Below are positions 1-10,620 of a stretch of 64,000 nt of DNA, one piece after another. This stretch comes from Scandinavium goeteborgense (GTDB lineage: Bacteria > Pseudomonadota > Gammaproteobacteria > Enterobacterales > Enterobacteriaceae). The position numbers and the translations under genes were made by a program. Below the pieces are notes generated by a model. It had not been told where the DNA came from and searched no databases. It worked only from the letters and a program-made list of their open reading frames with translations. The number at the start of each line of letters is the position of its first letter. The stretch's first letter is position 1. Location of the stretch: positions 3,019,177 through 3,083,176 of the forward strand of contig NZ_CP054058.1 in assembly GCF_003935895.2 (NCBI RefSeq). Direction: 5' to 3'.

Positions 1-219
1 GTATTGCTGCTTGTCGGCGGCGCGATTGCCTGGTCCCGCGTGTATCTCGGCGTGCACTGGCCGCTGGATATGGTCGGCGGTTTCCTTTCCGGACTGAGCG
101 GGTGTCTCGCGGCGCAAATTCTGTGGGTTCTGTTCGGCCAGTCTATTTATCAACGTTTGCAAGCCATGTACCGTTTTTGCTTCTCGATGCCTATCCGCAA
201 AGGCTGGATACGTGACTAA
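1..219 (+). CDS. ybjG: Undecaprenyl-pyrophosphate phosphatase, C-terminal part (window-edge fragment)
   Basis: The reading frame is open from the first base and stops at 217-219, so only the last 72 or so residues are present. They hold the third signature of the PAP2 phosphatase superfamily, S-R-V-Y-L-G-V-H-W-P-x-D, whose His and Asp are catalytic, followed by a hydrophobic segment and a basic tail. In E. coli the neighbour of deoR is ybjG, a membrane enzyme that recycles the lipid carrier of cell-wall synthesis by removing a phosphate from undecaprenyl pyrophosphate. The motif and the synteny agree. The N-terminal half lies outside the window and cannot be checked. Confidence 0.85.
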   Translation, partial: VLLLVGGAIAWSRVYLGVHWPLDMVGGFLSGLSGCLAAQILWVLFGQSIYQRLQAMYRFCFSMPIRKGWIRD

Positions 220-293
220 GGTCGGATGCGCAGGTAAAATTGCCGCCAGACCCTCTGCCTGACGCGGAGGGCGTTTCGGTTTACAGGGGTAAT

Positions 294-1061
294 ATGGAAA
301 CACGGCGCGATGATCGAATCAGTCAGCTTATTCAGGCTCTTAAACGTAGCGATAAGCTGCATCTGAAAGAAGCGGCAGCCCTGCTGGGTGTTTCTGAGAT
401 GACGATTCGTCGTGACCTGAACAGCCACGGCGGGCCGGTAGTATTACTCGGTGGATACGTGGTGCTGGAGCCCCGCAGCGCCAGCCATTATTTGCTCAGC
501 GATCAGAAAACGCGGTTGGTCGATGAAAAGCGCCAGGCCGCGCGTCATGCGGCGAAATTACTGAAAGCGCACCAGATGGCCTTTTTCGACTGCGGCACCA
601 CCACGCCGTGGATAATCGACGCCATTGACGACGAACTGCCGTTTACCGGCGTCTGTTATTCCCTGAATACTTTTCTCTCTTTGCAGGAAAAACCGCTGTG
701 CCGCGCCATTCTTTGCGGCGGCGAATTTCATGCCAGCAACGCTATTTTCAAACCGCTCAGCCCGCAGGACACCCTGAGCCATCTGTGCCCCGATATCGCA
801 TTTTATTCCGCGGCGGGCGTGCATATTCAGCACGGCGCAACCTGTTTCAATCTTGATGAACTGCCGGTGAAACACTGGGCGTTAGCCAGCGCGCAGCGTC
901 ATGTTCTGGTGGTCGATCACAGTAAATTTGGGAAGGTACGTCCGGCGAGGATGGGAGAATTGAGTCGCTTTAACGTCATTGCCAGCGACCGCCGTCCGGA
1001 TGATGAACTGACGGCGCTGGCCAAGCAGCATGGGATTACGCTGCTATACGATCGATCATGA
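294..1061 (+). CDS. deoR: DeoR, transcriptional repressor of deoxyribonucleoside catabolism
   Basis: A 255-residue protein (E. coli 252). The N-terminal helix-turn-helix reads [19 protein letters not shown], the hallmark of the DeoR family. The remainder is the DeoRC sensor domain with F-D-C-G-T-T-T. In E. coli it represses the deoCABD operon and nupG and is released by deoxyribose-5-phosphate. I chose the ATG at 294, which follows AGGGG and gives the conserved METRRxxRI start; an upstream in-frame start at 240 lacks support. The 3' end overlaps the convergent dacC by 6 bp. Confidence 0.96.
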   Translation: METRRDDRISQLIQALKRSDKLHLKEAAALLGVSEMTIRRDLNSHGGPVVLLGGYVVLEPRSASHYLLSDQKTRLVDEKRQAARHAAKLLKAHQMAFFDCGTTTPWIIDAIDDELPFTGVCYSLNTFLSLQEKPLCRAILCGGEFHASNAIFKPLSPQDTLSHLCPDIAFYSAAGVHIQHGATCFNLDELPVKHWALASAQRHVLVVDHSKFGKVRPARMGELSRFNVIASDRRPDDELTALAKQHGITLLYDRS

Positions 1062-2264
1062 GAACCAGCTGCCAAACCACTGGTGGAATTTCATCAGCAC
1101 GAAATCCACCATTCGGTTAAAGAAGCTGCCTTCATTGACCGCTTCCATCACGATAAGCGGACGCTGTTCGATGGTTTTGTTATTCAGTTTGAAGTCGATA
1201 GTGCCGACTACCTGCCCTTTCGTCAGCGGTGCCGTCAGCTGCGGTTCGTTCAGGGTATAGCTGGCTTTCAGGTTTTTCAGCTGTCCGCGTGGCAGCGTGA
1301 TAGAACCCGCCTCACCCGCTCCCAGCTTGGCCTGGCTGCTGTCGCCGTACCATACGCGCTGTTCAATAAACGTTGCATCCGGTTTGATTGGGGTGACGGT
1401 TTCATAAAAACGGAAGCCCCAGGTCAGCAGTTTTTCGGATTCATTAAAACGGACTCGGTCCGTTTTGGTGCCGAGAACCACCGCAATCAGACGCATATCG
1501 CCCTGCTTCGCTGACGAGACCAGGTTATACCCTGCGCCCGCCGTGGTGCCCGTTTTCACGCCATCAGCGCCCAGACTGTTGTTCCACAACAGACGGTTGC
1601 GGTTCGGCTGCTTGATGTTGTTGAAGGTGAACTCTTTCTCTTTGTGGATCGCGTACTCATCCGGCACGTCGTGGATCATCGCTTTGGTCAGCAAAGCCAT
1701 GTCGCGGGCGGTACTGAACTGTCCCGGCGCATCCAGGCCGTGAACGGTTTTGAAGGTGGTGTTGGTCAGACCCAGTTTCTGCGAATAGCTGTTCATCAGG
1801 CTGATGAAAGAGTCCTGACTGCCCGCCACGAAATCCGCCAGGGCGATACAGGCGTCATTCCCGGACTGAATAATCACCCCTTTATTGAGGTTTTCCACTG
1901 ACACCTGATCGCCAGGTTTCAGGAACATCACCGACGAACCGCGCAGCGCCGGGTTACCCGTCGCCCACGCATCTTTGCCGATGGTGACCATATCGGTCAT
2001 TTTGATTTTGTTCGCTTTAATCGCCTGACCGACCACATAGCTGGTCATGATTTTCGTCAGGCTGGCCGGGTCGAGCTTATCATCAGCGTTGCCCTCGCTG
2101 AGCACTTTGCCGCTGGCATAATCCATCAGGATCCACGCTTTGGCATCGACCGGCGGAGCGGCCGGTTGTTGAACAGCCTCAGCCGCCTGAATGCCAGGAG
2201 CCACGAGAAGTAAAAGCAAAGAGCCTGCCGCCAGGCCGCGGGGAGAAACAACTGTACGCGTCAT
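1056..2264 (-). CDS. dacC: DacC, D-alanyl-D-alanine carboxypeptidase (penicillin-binding protein 6)
   Basis: A 402-residue peptidase S11 enzyme that trims the terminal D-alanine from peptidoglycan pentapeptides in the periplasm. It starts with a signal peptide (hydrophobic run, then A-x-A near residue 28). The catalytic set is complete: S68-L-T-K71, then S-G-N in IIQSGNDAC, then K-T-G in VKTGTTAG. The C-terminal domain ends in an amphipathic helix ([11 protein letters not shown]) that tethers the protein to the inner membrane. The start at 2264 gives a normal signal peptide; the open frame extends upstream to 2297 but that would add an atypical leader. In E. coli the gene responds to BolA; nothing here confirms that. 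Confidence 0.96.
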   Translation of the reverse strand: MTRTVVSPRGLAAGSLLLLLVAPGIQAAEAVQQPAAPPVDAKAWILMDYASGKVLSEGNADDKLDPASLTKIMTSYVVGQAIKANKIKMTDMVTIGKDAWATGNPALRGSSVMFLKPGDQVSVENLNKGVIIQSGNDACIALADFVAGSQDSFISLMNSYSQKLGLTNTTFKTVHGLDAPGQFSTARDMALLTKAMIHDVPDEYAIHKEKEFTFNNIKQPNRNRLLWNNSLGADGVKTGTTAGAGYNLVSSAKQGDMRLIAVVLGTKTDRVRFNESEKLLTWGFRFYETVTPIKPDATFIEQRVWYGDSSQAKLGAGEAGSITLPRGQLKNLKASYTLNEPQLTAPLTKGQVVGTIDFKLNNKTIEQRPLIVMEAVNEGSFFNRMVDFVLMKFHQWFGSWFS

Positions 2265-2505
2265 AAGAGCCACCCAAGTATCCATTCCAAAAAACACGCT
2301 ACGTCACAGACGCCGTGTAACAACAGGCGGTGAGTAATAACGTAGAAATGATCTTAAAGAAACAATGCGTTGGTAAAGTTTTTAAAGTTTACGCAAGAAC
2401 GCCGCGTTGTGCTTAAAAGTGGCTCATTTTTTTGATCGCGGTTGTGCGAATGTTGAAATTAACCGACCATGAAGCTTCATTGATGCGCTGTTTACCGGAG
2501 TTTAT

Positions 2506-3132
2506 ATGATTACGCTGTGGGGCAGAAACAACTCAACAAATGTCAAAAAGGTTCGCTGGACGCTGGAAGAGCTTGGCCTTTCTTACGATCAAATCCTGGC
2601 CGGGCTGGAATTTGGCCTCAATCACGACGCCGAATATCTGGCTAAAAACCCCAATGGTCTGGTGCCGCTGCTGCATGACGACGCCGAGCAGATTACGCTG
2701 TGGGAATCGAATACCATCGTGCGCTATCTGGTCGCGCAGTACGGGCAAAACGGCCTGTGGCAGAGCAACCCGGCCAAACGCGCGCAGGGTGAAAAATGGA
2801 TGGACTGGGCCAACGGAACACTCTCTCCGGCCCATCGCGTTATCCTAATGGGACTGGTTCGCACGCCGCCAGAACAGCGCGACCAGGCGGCCATTGACGC
2901 GGGCATTGCCCAGTGTGAAAAGCTGTTAACTATTCTGGATGCGGCCCTTGAAGAATCGCCGTGGCTTTCCGGGGAAGAATTTGGCGTCGGGGACATTGCC
3001 GTTGCGCCGTTTATTTACAACCTGCTGGAAACGGTCAAAACCTGGCAGCCGCACCCAAATTTACAGCGCTGGTATCAACAGTTGTCGCGCCGTCCGGCGT
3101 TCCAGAACGTGGTGATGATCCCGGTCACCTGA
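2506..3132 (+). CDS. gstB: GstB, glutathione S-transferase
   Basis: A 208-residue protein, the same length as E. coli GstB (YliJ). The N-terminal thioredoxin-like domain contains the glutathione-binding N-G-L-V-P-L-L and E-S-N-T-I-x-R-Y elements, and a helical C-terminal domain follows. The family conjugates glutathione to electrophiles; E. coli GstB acts on bromoacetate and other haloacetates. It is monocistronic, set after a roughly 240-bp intergenic region shared with divergent dacC, and ends 3 bp from the convergent yliI stop. Confidence 0.94.
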   Translation: MITLWGRNNSTNVKKVRWTLEELGLSYDQILAGLEFGLNHDAEYLAKNPNGLVPLLHDDAEQITLWESNTIVRYLVAQYGQNGLWQSNPAKRAQGEKWMDWANGTLSPAHRVILMGLVRTPPEQRDQAAIDAGIAQCEKLLTILDAALEESPWLSGEEFGVGDIAVAPFIYNLLETVKTWQPHPNLQRWYQQLSRRPAFQNVVMIPVT

Positions 3133-3135
3133 TGC

Positions 3136-4248
3136 TCAGGATTGCGGGCTGACCTTCAACAGCTCGCCGTCGGACTCGTCGGTTAACACATACAGATAGC
3201 CGTCGGGTCCGACGCGCACATCACGAATGCGCTGCTTTCTGTCACCCAGAATGCGTCCTTCCTCCGTGACTTTATTGCCTTCTACGTTCAATACAATCAC
3301 GTCCTGATCCTTTAACGCGCCGATAAACAGCTTCTTCTGCCATTGCGGGAAGGTACTGGCATTGTAGAACGCCATGCCGCTCACCGCCGGAGAGTGCTCC
3401 CAGAAAAACAGCGGCGTTTCGGTACCCGCCACTTTCTCCCCTTTTGCCTCAGGGATCGGCAAACCGCTGTAGTTTATGCCGTGCGTCGCCAGCGGCCAGC
3501 CGTAGTTTTTACCGCGTTCAGGAATATTAATTTCATCGCCGCCGCGCGGGCCGTGTTCGTTCAGCCACAGCGTGTTGCTCCACGGGTTCATCGCCATACC
3601 CTGCGGATTACGAATGCCATAAGACCAGATTTCAGGCCGCGCACCGGGCTGATTCACAAACGGATTATCCGCCGGGACTTTGCCCTGTTCGGTCAGGCGT
3701 ACCATTTTGCCCTGCAATTTATCGAGATCCTGGGCGGTCGCGCGCTGGTTATTTTCGCCCAAACCAATAAACAGGTAGCCTTTGCCATCGAACACCAGCC
3801 GTCCGCCAAAGTGGTTCCCGGTGGAGAGCTTCGGCGTCTGGCGCAACACCACCTGAAATGCCTCGAGCCGCGTTAGGTCATCGTTCAACCGCCCGTAGCC
3901 CACAGCGGTGCCCGCTTTACCGTCATCGCCCACTTCGGCATAACTCAGCCAGACGCGCCGCGATTGGGCGAAATCCGGGGCCAGAACGACGTCCAGCAGC
4001 CCACCCTGCCCGTTGGCCCACACGCGCGGCACGCCAACAATCGGGTCAGACAACCCTTTGCCTTGCTGCCACAGGCGCAGCTGTCCGCCACGAAGGGTTA
4101 TCAGCAGGCCTTTGTTGTCCGGCAAAAACGCCATCGACCACGGATGATCGAGCTTACGCTGCAATACGTCGACCCGAACGTCGGCGGCGTGCAGCGCCGG
4201 GGAAAGCAGCAGAGAACCCAGAAGTAAACTCAGAGCAAAACGGTGCAT
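3136..4248 (-). CDS. yliI: Soluble aldose sugar dehydrogenase (YliI/Asd), PQQ-dependent beta-propeller
   Basis: A 370-residue periplasmic protein (E. coli 371) with a clear signal peptide cut after ALHAA. It belongs to the glucose/sorbosone dehydrogenase family. Visible family motifs are H-F-G-G-R-L-x-F-D, I-R-N-P-Q-G-M-A, N-E-H-G-P-R-G-G-D-E and N-Y-G-W-P, which line the PQQ and calcium sites in the E. coli structure. It oxidises aldoses to lactones. PQQ must be acquired from outside unless a pqq operon exists elsewhere in the genome. The gene stands alone downstream of bssR in the same direction. Confidence 0.93.
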   Translation of the reverse strand: MHRFALSLLLGSLLLSPALHAADVRVDVLQRKLDHPWSMAFLPDNKGLLITLRGGQLRLWQQGKGLSDPIVGVPRVWANGQGGLLDVVLAPDFAQSRRVWLSYAEVGDDGKAGTAVGYGRLNDDLTRLEAFQVVLRQTPKLSTGNHFGGRLVFDGKGYLFIGLGENNQRATAQDLDKLQGKMVRLTEQGKVPADNPFVNQPGARPEIWSYGIRNPQGMAMNPWSNTLWLNEHGPRGGDEINIPERGKNYGWPLATHGINYSGLPIPEAKGEKVAGTETPLFFWEHSPAVSGMAFYNASTFPQWQKKLFIGALKDQDVIVLNVEGNKVTEEGRILGDRKQRIRDVRVGPDGYLYVLTDESDGELLKVSPQS

Positions 4249-4329
4249 GGCAGGCTCCTTTTACGGCGATTGCGTTAAGGTTAGCCAGCGTGTCGGGTAT
4301 GGAGGAGATTTTTACAAAAACTTAACCAT

Positions 4330-4350
4330 GAGGGGGAGTCACCTCCCCCG
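4330..4350 (-). terminator. Possible terminator downstream of bssR
   Basis: An inverted repeat GGGGGAG / CTCCCCC with a 4-base loop lies just past the bssR stop. The run of T on the minus strand is poor, so a terminator role is only likely. Confidence 0.4.
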
Positions 4351-4356
4351 GCGGGT

Positions 4357-4740
4357 TCAGGCATGTGCGCGAGGCGCAGATTTATTCAATGCCTGAATAT
4401 TGTCAGATAAGGTGTCGAGACAGCGTTGCAGTGCATCTGGATTAACAGCAATAAACGATGGGCAGTCATGGTGCCCGGTCATCAGGCTAACCGCCGCAGA
4501 AGCCAGAGCTTCACCGGCAGTGTGTAACGCCTCATTCTGTGCAGACGTCAGCGATGACGACAGCGATGCCGCGTGATGGCGCAGCTCGCCGCAGAGTTCA
4601 AACAAGTTTTCACGCAGATGATCATTGTCGCTGACTGACATATAACCCTTGGCTCGCCTGAGTTGCAGGTAAGCTGCAAGGTCAATTTGTGCGTTCACCA
4701 GTTTATTCAACAAGTTACGAAACAGTCTGTCAACGTGCAT
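4357..4740 (-). CDS. bssR: BssR, regulator of biofilm formation
   Basis: A 127-residue protein, the same length as E. coli BssR (YliH). It shares the conserved core A-K-G-Y-M-S-V-S and the stretch LMTGHHDCP. BssR is a small helical cytoplasmic protein that affects biofilm formation through indole and catabolite signalling in E. coli; its biochemical activity is not known. The start is preceded by GGAGGAAAGGT, a strong ribosome binding site. About 245 bp separate it from the divergent small gene at 4986. In E. coli, rimO lies next to bssR; it is absent here. Confidence 0.93.
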   Translation of the reverse strand: MHVDRLFRNLLNKLVNAQIDLAAYLQLRRAKGYMSVSDNDHLRENLFELCGELRHHAASLSSSLTSAQNEALHTAGEALASAAVSLMTGHHDCPSFIAVNPDALQRCLDTLSDNIQALNKSAPRAHA

Positions 4741-4985
4741 ACCTTTCCTCCTGTGTCGTCCAATGTCACCGTTATAGTATGGTCATTTTTTGTACACAAG
4801 GATGCGTCAGGTCAATCTTTCAGCACAGATTTACACGATTTTAAACACCGCCGATTGTCGGAAATGCCATTAACCTGTCAGTACAAACAAGCAACATTCG
4901 TTGAGGTTTTGTTTGAGAAACTGAATAGTAACGCTCCACAACCATTGATATAGTGCGTCGGACTTCTCAACCAGACGGTGCAATA

Positions 4986-5216
4986 ATGTTCAAAAAAGGG
5001 TTATCCGTTGTTCTGCTGCTGTGCGCGCTTTTTTCCGGTCAGCTGATGGCCAGCGGTGACGGCCATGAGTTTTACGCTGTGCAAAATGCCGATCACCTGC
5101 TTCGCCACGGTGCCGACAGTGACGATATTCGGGCGAGAGCCAGAGAGGCCGCCGATGAGTTACGCGAGAGTCACCACAGCGTGAAAGAGAGGAAACCCGA
5201 GGTTCTCCACACTTAA
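4986..5216 (+). CDS. Small exported protein of unknown function
   Basis: A 76-residue product starting MFKKGLSVVLLLCALFSGQ, a textbook signal peptide with likely cleavage after MAS. The mature part is about 50 residues, charged, with H-E-F near its start and a predicted helix rich in Arg and Glu (RARAREAADELRES). It resembles short enterobacterial exported proteins of the DUF2554 type, but I am not certain of that. I chose the internal ATG at 4986 because it puts the signal peptide at the N-terminus. A terminator hairpin follows at once. It takes the place held in E. coli by rimO, dgcI and pdeI. Confidence 0.6.
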   Translation: MFKKGLSVVLLLCALFSGQLMASGDGHEFYAVQNADHLLRHGADSDDIRARAREAADELRESHHSVKERKPEVLHT

Positions 5217-5221
5217 AGGTT

Positions 5222-5240
5222 CCTCCCCTTCGCGGGGAGG
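5222..5240. terminator. Terminator hairpin between convergent small gene and gsiD
   Basis: A perfect 7-bp stem CCTCCCC / GGGGAGG with a TTCGC loop sits between the two convergent stop codons and could serve both sides. Confidence 0.6.
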
Positions 5241-5250
5241 GCCGCAAAAT

Positions 5251-6162
5251 CTACCCCTTTATCTTCGGATCCAGCGCATCACGCAAACCATCGCCCAGCA
5301 GGTTGAACGCTAACACCGTCAGGAATATCGCCAGCGCCGGGAAAAGCGCCACGTGCGGCGACATCACCATATCGGCACGCGCTTCGTTGAGCATCGCGCC
5401 CCACTCTGGGGTCGGCGGCTGTGCGCCGAGGCCGAGAAACGACAGGCTGGCCGCCGAGATTATCGACACACCAATACGCATGGTGAAATAGACCACAATC
5501 GACGACACGGTGCCCGGCAGAATATGGCGGAACAGAATAGTGCTGTCGCTGGCGCCAATGCTGCGTGACGATTCAATAAACGTCTGCTGTTTGAGCACCA
5601 ACGTGTTGCCGCGCACCAGGCGCGCGAAGGCCGGTACGGAGAATATCGCCACCGCAATTATGACGTTCGCCATGCCGCTGCCCATCACCGCCACCACGGC
5701 TATCGCCAGCAGAATGCCTGGGAAGGCAAACAGCACATCGCAGATACGCATAATAACGCGGTCCCACCAGCCTTCGTAATAGCCTGCCAGCAGCCCCAGC
5801 ACGGTGCCGACTACCGCACCGATCAGCACCGCAAACACGCCCGCCGCAAGGGAAATTCGCGCCCCGACCAGCACGCGGCTGAAGATATCACGCCCGAGGG
5901 AATCCACGCCGAACCAGTGCATCATCGACGGGCCTTCGTTCAGCCGGTCGTAATCGAAGTAGTTTTCCGCATCGAACGGCGCAATCCACGGTGCCAAAAA
6001 GGCCACCAAGATCAGCAGTAGTACAAACACCGCGGCGGCCATTGCCACTGGCTGTTTGCGGAATTTACGCCAGAATTCATGCCACGGCGTGCGCACCTGC
6101 CCGGGAGCGACTCCGGGCAGCGCGTTCATGATTGCCTGACGTCGCCAGTTTAACAGTCGCAC
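5251..6162 (-). CDS. gsiD: GsiD, glutathione ABC transporter permease
   Basis: A 303-residue inner-membrane permease of the DppC/OppC class, the same length as E. coli GsiD. It has an N-terminal cytoplasmic arm and six membrane segments, and its EAA loop reads I-G-A-S-D near the coupling helix. The start is GTG at 6162, directly abutting the gsiC stop (no gap), which suggests translational coupling. With GsiC it forms the channel for glutathione and related peptides. It is the last gene of the iaaA-gsiABCD operon. Confidence 0.95.
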   Translation of the reverse strand: MRLLNWRRQAIMNALPGVAPGQVRTPWHEFWRKFRKQPVAMAAAVFVLLLILVAFLAPWIAPFDAENYFDYDRLNEGPSMMHWFGVDSLGRDIFSRVLVGARISLAAGVFAVLIGAVVGTVLGLLAGYYEGWWDRVIMRICDVLFAFPGILLAIAVVAVMGSGMANVIIAVAIFSVPAFARLVRGNTLVLKQQTFIESSRSIGASDSTILFRHILPGTVSSIVVYFTMRIGVSIISAASLSFLGLGAQPPTPEWGAMLNEARADMVMSPHVALFPALAIFLTVLAFNLLGDGLRDALDPKIKG

Positions 6163-7083
6163 TTACTTGTACCTGATAGCTGGGTTGATGGCGGCATACA
6201 GCACGTCCACCACCAGATTGATGAGAATAAATTCCAGCGAAAAGAGCAGTACTTCCGCCTGAATCACCGGATAATCGCGCATCTCCACCGAATCCACTAG
6301 CAGGCGCCCAAGGCCCGGCCAGTTAAAGACTTTTTCAACCACAATGGAGCCACCGAGCAGAAAACCAAACTGCAGGCCCATCATGGTGACCACCGGGATC
6401 ATCGCGTTACGCAACCCGTGTTTGAGCACGACCCACGTTTCACTCACCCCTTTAGCCCGCGCGGTGCGCATATAGTCTTCGTTGAGCACATCGACGAACG
6501 AGGCTCGTGTGAAGCGCGCCATCACCGCCGCCACCGCTGCGCCGAGGGTGATTGACGGCAGGATGTAGTGCCGCCAGCTGTCCGCGCCAACGGTCGGCAG
6601 CCAGCCCAGCTCGACGGAAAAAACCTGCATCAGCAGCATGCCCAGCGCGAACGCCGGGAAGGAGATGCCGGTGACGGCAATTGCCATGCCGAGCCTGTCC
6701 GGCCAACGATTGCGCCAGACGGCTGCCGCCACGCCCATCCCCATGCCGAAAATTACCGCCCAAATCATGCTGCACAACGTGAGCCACAGGGTCGGCATGA
6801 AGCGGCTGGCAATCTCTTCCGACACCGGACGATGCGACACCATCGAGGTGCCAAAATCGCCCTGCAAGACGTTGACGATGTAGTGCCCAAACTGGACGTA
6901 CAGCGGCTGATCGAGGCCCAGTTGTTGGCGCACCATCGCCACCACCTGCGCATCCGCTTCCGGCCCGGCAATCAGACGCGCGGGGTCGCCGGGGAGCAGG
7001 TGCACGAACAGAAACACCAGCACTGCCACGATGAGCAGCGTCGGGATCAGGCCGAAAAGACGTTTAATGACGTAGTTAAGCAT
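6163..7083 (-). CDS. gsiC: GsiC, glutathione ABC transporter permease
   Basis: A 306-residue DppB-class permease with six predicted membrane helices. It begins with the family's N-terminal helix ([12 protein letters not shown]) and contains the conserved L-P-G-D-P-A-R motif and the A-R-A-K-G-V coupling loop. It pairs with GsiD. A 111-bp repeat-bearing gap separates it from gsiB, the only sizeable break in the operon. Confidence 0.95.
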   Translation of the reverse strand: MLNYVIKRLFGLIPTLLIVAVLVFLFVHLLPGDPARLIAGPEADAQVVAMVRQQLGLDQPLYVQFGHYIVNVLQGDFGTSMVSHRPVSEEIASRFMPTLWLTLCSMIWAVIFGMGMGVAAAVWRNRWPDRLGMAIAVTGISFPAFALGMLLMQVFSVELGWLPTVGADSWRHYILPSITLGAAVAAVMARFTRASFVDVLNEDYMRTARAKGVSETWVVLKHGLRNAMIPVVTMMGLQFGFLLGGSIVVEKVFNWPGLGRLLVDSVEMRDYPVIQAEVLLFSLEFILINLVVDVLYAAINPAIRYK

Positions 7084-7085
7084 CG

Positions 7086-7190
7086 CGGCCCCTCACCCCG
7101 GCCCTCTCCCCAAAGGGGCGAGGGGGAATAAAGGAACTCGCGGTTCTGTCCCCTCTCCCTTTTAGGGAGAGGGTTAGGGTGAGGGTCAAA
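7086..7190. repeat. Paired palindromic repeats of the CCCTCTCCC family in the gsiB-gsiC gap
   Basis: Two G/C-rich hairpins lie head to head: CCCTCACCCC...GGGGCGAGGGGG and CCCTCTCCC...GGGAGAGGG followed by TTAGGGTGAGGG. Related units occur at 13779-13813 and 18128-18320. They may stabilise the upstream gsiB message, which encodes the abundant binding protein. Confidence 0.75.
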
Positions 7191-7194
7191 TCCG

Positions 7195-8736
7195 TCACTG
7201 CGCTAAATCCGCCTCGTCAAAGCTGAAACCGGTATCCGGCATGATGTAGAACCCGGTCAGGTTTTTGCTGTGCGCGGAAACCAGTTTTTCCACCACCAGC
7301 GGCACCCACGGCGACTCTTTCCAGATAGTGTCCTGAGCCTCTTTGTACAGATGCGCTTTCTCTTTCGGGTCATTGGTTTTCAACGCCCCGGCGAGGTCTT
7401 TGTCCACCTGCGGATTGCTGTAGAACGCAGTGTTAAACAGCGTTGGCGGCCAGTTCTGTGAGGCAAACAGCGGCGACAGTGCCCAGTCGGCTTCACCGGT
7501 CGAGGCCGACCAGCCGGTGTAGAACATCCTCACGCCGCTCTCTTTCTGCCCTTTTGCTTCGACTTCTGACGCTCGCTGGCCCGCGTCCATCGCCGTCAGC
7601 TGCGCCTTGATGCCCACCTGCGCCAGCTGCTGCTGGGTAAACTGCAGTACCTTCTGCGCGGTGCTGTGGTTATGCGACGACCACAGCGTGGTGCTGAACC
7701 CGTTCGGGAAACCGGCTTCTTTCAGCAGTTCGCGGGCTCTCGCCGGATCGTACGGCCATGGTTTGTACGTCTGCGCATACGCAATCGACGGCGGCACCAC
7801 GCCGGTCGCCGGGGTCGCGTAACCGGCAAAGGCCACTTTCACCAGCGCCTGACGGTTGATGGCGTAATTGATCGCTTCGCGCACTTTCGGGTTATCAAAC
7901 GGTTTTTGCGTCACGTTCATGCTGATGTAGCGCTGCATGATCGACGGACTCGCCACCAGCTCCAGCTTGCTGTTTTTTTCCAGCAGCGGGGCCTGCTCGT
8001 AAGGGATCGGGAACGCAAACTGCGCTTCCCCGGTTTGCAGCATCGCCGCGCGGGTATTGTTATCCACCACCGGACGCCAGGTGATGGTGTCGAGTTTTGG
8101 CAGGCCTTTCTGCCAGTAGCCGTCAAACTTCTTCACCTTCACAAAGTCAGTCTGGTTCCAGGTCTCGAGCGAATATGGCCCGGTGCCCACCGGATGGAAG
8201 CCGATATCCTTGCCAAATTTCTTGATCGCCGCTGGGGAAATCATCGCTGTCGCCGGGTGCGCCAGAATGTTGATGAACGCCGAGAACGGCTGTTTGAGGG
8301 TGATTTTCACCGTTTGCGGATCAACCGCTTCGGTGCTGGCGATATCTTTGTACAGGTTAAAGCGCTTGAGATGGTTGTCCGGGTTGCTGGCCCTGTCGAG
8401 GTTGATTTTCACCGCCTCGGCGTTGAAATCGGTACCGTCCTGGAATTTCACTCCACTACGCAGTTTGAGGGTGTACACCAACCCGTCGTCTGACACCGTG
8501 TAGCTTTCCGCCAGCACGTTGTGCATTTTCATATCTTTGTCGAGACCAAACAATCCCTGATAGAACGACTTCGCCACCGCCTGAGAGAGCGTGTCGTTGG
8601 CGTCATACGGATCGAGCGTCGTGAAATTCGACCCCACCGCGACCACCACATCTTTAGCCGCAAACGCGGGTGCGGCGGCCAGGGCGGAAACAACACCCAG
8701 TGCCAGCAGCCATTTACCTGAATTCTGTTGTGTCAT
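7195..8736 (-). CDS. gsiB: GsiB, periplasmic glutathione-binding protein
   Basis: A 513-residue class C (SBP family 5) substrate-binding protein (E. coli 512). The signal peptide ends in APAFAA-KD, and the mature start [18 protein letters not shown] matches E. coli. I set the start at 8736, preceded by AGGAGAA; the open frame continues upstream to 8835 only because it overlaps gsiA. It delivers glutathione and related gamma-glutamyl or opine-like peptides to GsiCD. It lies 16 bp after gsiA. Confidence 0.96.
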   Translation of the reverse strand: MTQQNSGKWLLALGVVSALAAAPAFAAKDVVVAVGSNFTTLDPYDANDTLSQAVAKSFYQGLFGLDKDMKMHNVLAESYTVSDDGLVYTLKLRSGVKFQDGTDFNAEAVKINLDRASNPDNHLKRFNLYKDIASTEAVDPQTVKITLKQPFSAFINILAHPATAMISPAAIKKFGKDIGFHPVGTGPYSLETWNQTDFVKVKKFDGYWQKGLPKLDTITWRPVVDNNTRAAMLQTGEAQFAFPIPYEQAPLLEKNSKLELVASPSIMQRYISMNVTQKPFDNPKVREAINYAINRQALVKVAFAGYATPATGVVPPSIAYAQTYKPWPYDPARARELLKEAGFPNGFSTTLWSSHNHSTAQKVLQFTQQQLAQVGIKAQLTAMDAGQRASEVEAKGQKESGVRMFYTGWSASTGEADWALSPLFASQNWPPTLFNTAFYSNPQVDKDLAGALKTNDPKEKAHLYKEAQDTIWKESPWVPLVVEKLVSAHSKNLTGFYIMPDTGFSFDEADLAQ

Positions 8737-8752
8737 GTTGTTCTCCTGATTG

Positions 8753-10609
8753 TTATAGGCGCGACAGTGCGCTGGGGGTCTCGTCCCGGGCGACAAAATG
8801 CCCTGGGCTGACCTGCACCAGCGGCACGCTGGCAATCTCTTCTCCCCGCGGATAAATATTGCCGGGCATCTCGTCGGACAGCAGTACGCGCTGCGGACGA
8901 TGGTGCGTCGGGTCAGCCACCGGCACGGCGGCCATCAGCTTGCGGGTATACGGGTGCTGCGGGTTTTCAAATACGGCATTGCGTGGGCCAATTTCGACAA
9001 TTTGCCCACGGTACATCACCGCCACGCGATGACTGATGCGTTCGACCACCGCCATATCGTGGGATATAAACAGATACGCCATGCCCATTTCCCGCTGCAA
9101 ATCGAGCAGCAGGTTGATGATTTGCGCGCGAATCGACACGTCCAGCGCCGAGACCGCCTCATCGGCAATCACCACTTTCGGGTTTAGCGCCAGCGCGCGG
9201 GCGATGCAAATACGCTGACGCTGGCCGCCGGAAAACTCATGCGGATAACGCCAGGCGTGTTCCGGCTGTAGCCCGACGCGTTCGAGCAGCCACGCCACCC
9301 GACGCTGAGCATCGGCTTCCGGCATCATGTTATGCACCCGCAGCGGTTCAAGAATGGAATAGCCGATGGTTTGTCGCGGATCGAGCGAGGCCCACGGGTC
9401 CTGAAAAATAAACTGGATGTCGCGCCGCAGCGGCTGAAGCTGGCTGTCCGGTAGCGTATCGATGCGTTTCCCATTGAAGGTAATGTTGCCGCTTTGCGAC
9501 GCCACCAGCCGCAGCAGCGCACGCCCAGTCGTCGATTTCCCGGAACCGGATTCGCCCACCAGCGCCAGCGTTTCGCCAGGCCAGAGATCGAAGCTCACCT
9601 TTTCCACCGCGTGCACTTCGCGGGTAATGCGGTTAAGAATGCCGCTGCGCAGCGGAAAACGGGTCACCAAATCACGCACCTGCAAAATCGGCTCACCGGG
9701 AACGACGGTGTCCTGCTCGGCGGGTATGGCATCGGTATTCAGCAGGGGGAAACTGCGCGGTAAGGCGCTGCCGCGCATCGCACCCAGCCGGGGAACCGCC
9801 GCCAGTAACGCTTGGGTGTACGGATGCTGTGGCGCGTGAAAAATTTGCTCAACGCTGCCGGTTTCCACCGCTTCGCCCCGATACATCACCAGTACACGGT
9901 CGGCGATATCCGCCACGACGCCCATGTCGTGGGTGATAAAAATCACCCCCATTTCCATCTCTTTTTGCAGCACGTCGATCAGCTGCAGAATTTGCGCCTG
10001 AATGGTGACGTCGAGGGCGGTGGTCGGTTCGTCGGCAATCAGCACCGCCGGGCGACAGGAGAGCGCCATCGCAATCATCACGCGTTGGCGCATCCCGCCA
10101 GAGAGCTGATGCGGATAGCGCGCCAGAATAGTTTCGGCTTCCGGAATGCGCACCTGATCGAGCATTTTCTTCGCGGCTTTCAACGCATCATCGCGCCCTA
10201 ACCCCTGATGCAGACGGATAGACTCGGCTATCTGCTCGCCCACGGTAAACACCGGGTTCAGCGAGGTCATCGGCTCCTGGAAGATCATCGCGATATCCGC
10301 CCCGCGCACGCGACGCATTTGCGATGCGCTCTGGGCCGGGACGTCAATCACTTCGCGGTTACGACGGCGCAGCATCAGCGTGTCGCTGTTCACCTCCCCG
10401 CCAGACTGCTCGAGCAGGCGCATTAACGCCAGCGCAGTGACCGATTTCCCCGAGCCGGATTCGCCGACAATCGCCAGCGTCTCACCGCGTTTGAGGCTAA
10501 ATGACAGGTGCTTTACCGCCTGAACGGACTGCCGCTCCTGCTGAAACGTAATGTTCAAATCACGCACCACCAGCACTTCGCTGGGGTCGATTTCATGGCT
10601 GTGCGGCAC
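8753..10609 (-). CDS. gsiA: GsiA, glutathione ABC transporter ATPase (two fused nucleotide-binding domains)
   Basis: A 618-residue protein with two complete ABC cassettes. Domain 1 has Walker A GESGSGKS, signature LSGGMRQRV and Walker B with ADEPTTALD. Domain 2 has [17 protein letters not shown] and ADEAVSALD. Each domain carries the oligopeptide-type C-terminal segment around HPYT. The open frame reaches GTG at 10624, but a perfect AGGAGG lies inside it and is followed by GTG at 10609. That start aligns with the E. coli N-terminus (M-P-H-S-D-E), so I chose it. It drives import through GsiCD. Confidence 0.95.
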   Translation of the reverse strand: MPHSHEIDPSEVLVVRDLNITFQQERQSVQAVKHLSFSLKRGETLAIVGESGSGKSVTALALMRLLEQSGGEVNSDTLMLRRRNREVIDVPAQSASQMRRVRGADIAMIFQEPMTSLNPVFTVGEQIAESIRLHQGLGRDDALKAAKKMLDQVRIPEAETILARYPHQLSGGMRQRVMIAMALSCRPAVLIADEPTTALDVTIQAQILQLIDVLQKEMEMGVIFITHDMGVVADIADRVLVMYRGEAVETGSVEQIFHAPQHPYTQALLAAVPRLGAMRGSALPRSFPLLNTDAIPAEQDTVVPGEPILQVRDLVTRFPLRSGILNRITREVHAVEKVSFDLWPGETLALVGESGSGKSTTGRALLRLVASQSGNITFNGKRIDTLPDSQLQPLRRDIQFIFQDPWASLDPRQTIGYSILEPLRVHNMMPEADAQRRVAWLLERVGLQPEHAWRYPHEFSGGQRQRICIARALALNPKVVIADEAVSALDVSIRAQIINLLLDLQREMGMAYLFISHDMAVVERISHRVAVMYRGQIVEIGPRNAVFENPQHPYTRKLMAAVPVADPTHHRPQRVLLSDEMPGNIYPRGEEIASVPLVQVSPGHFVARDETPSALSRL

Positions 10610-10620
10610 GCTTCCTCCTG

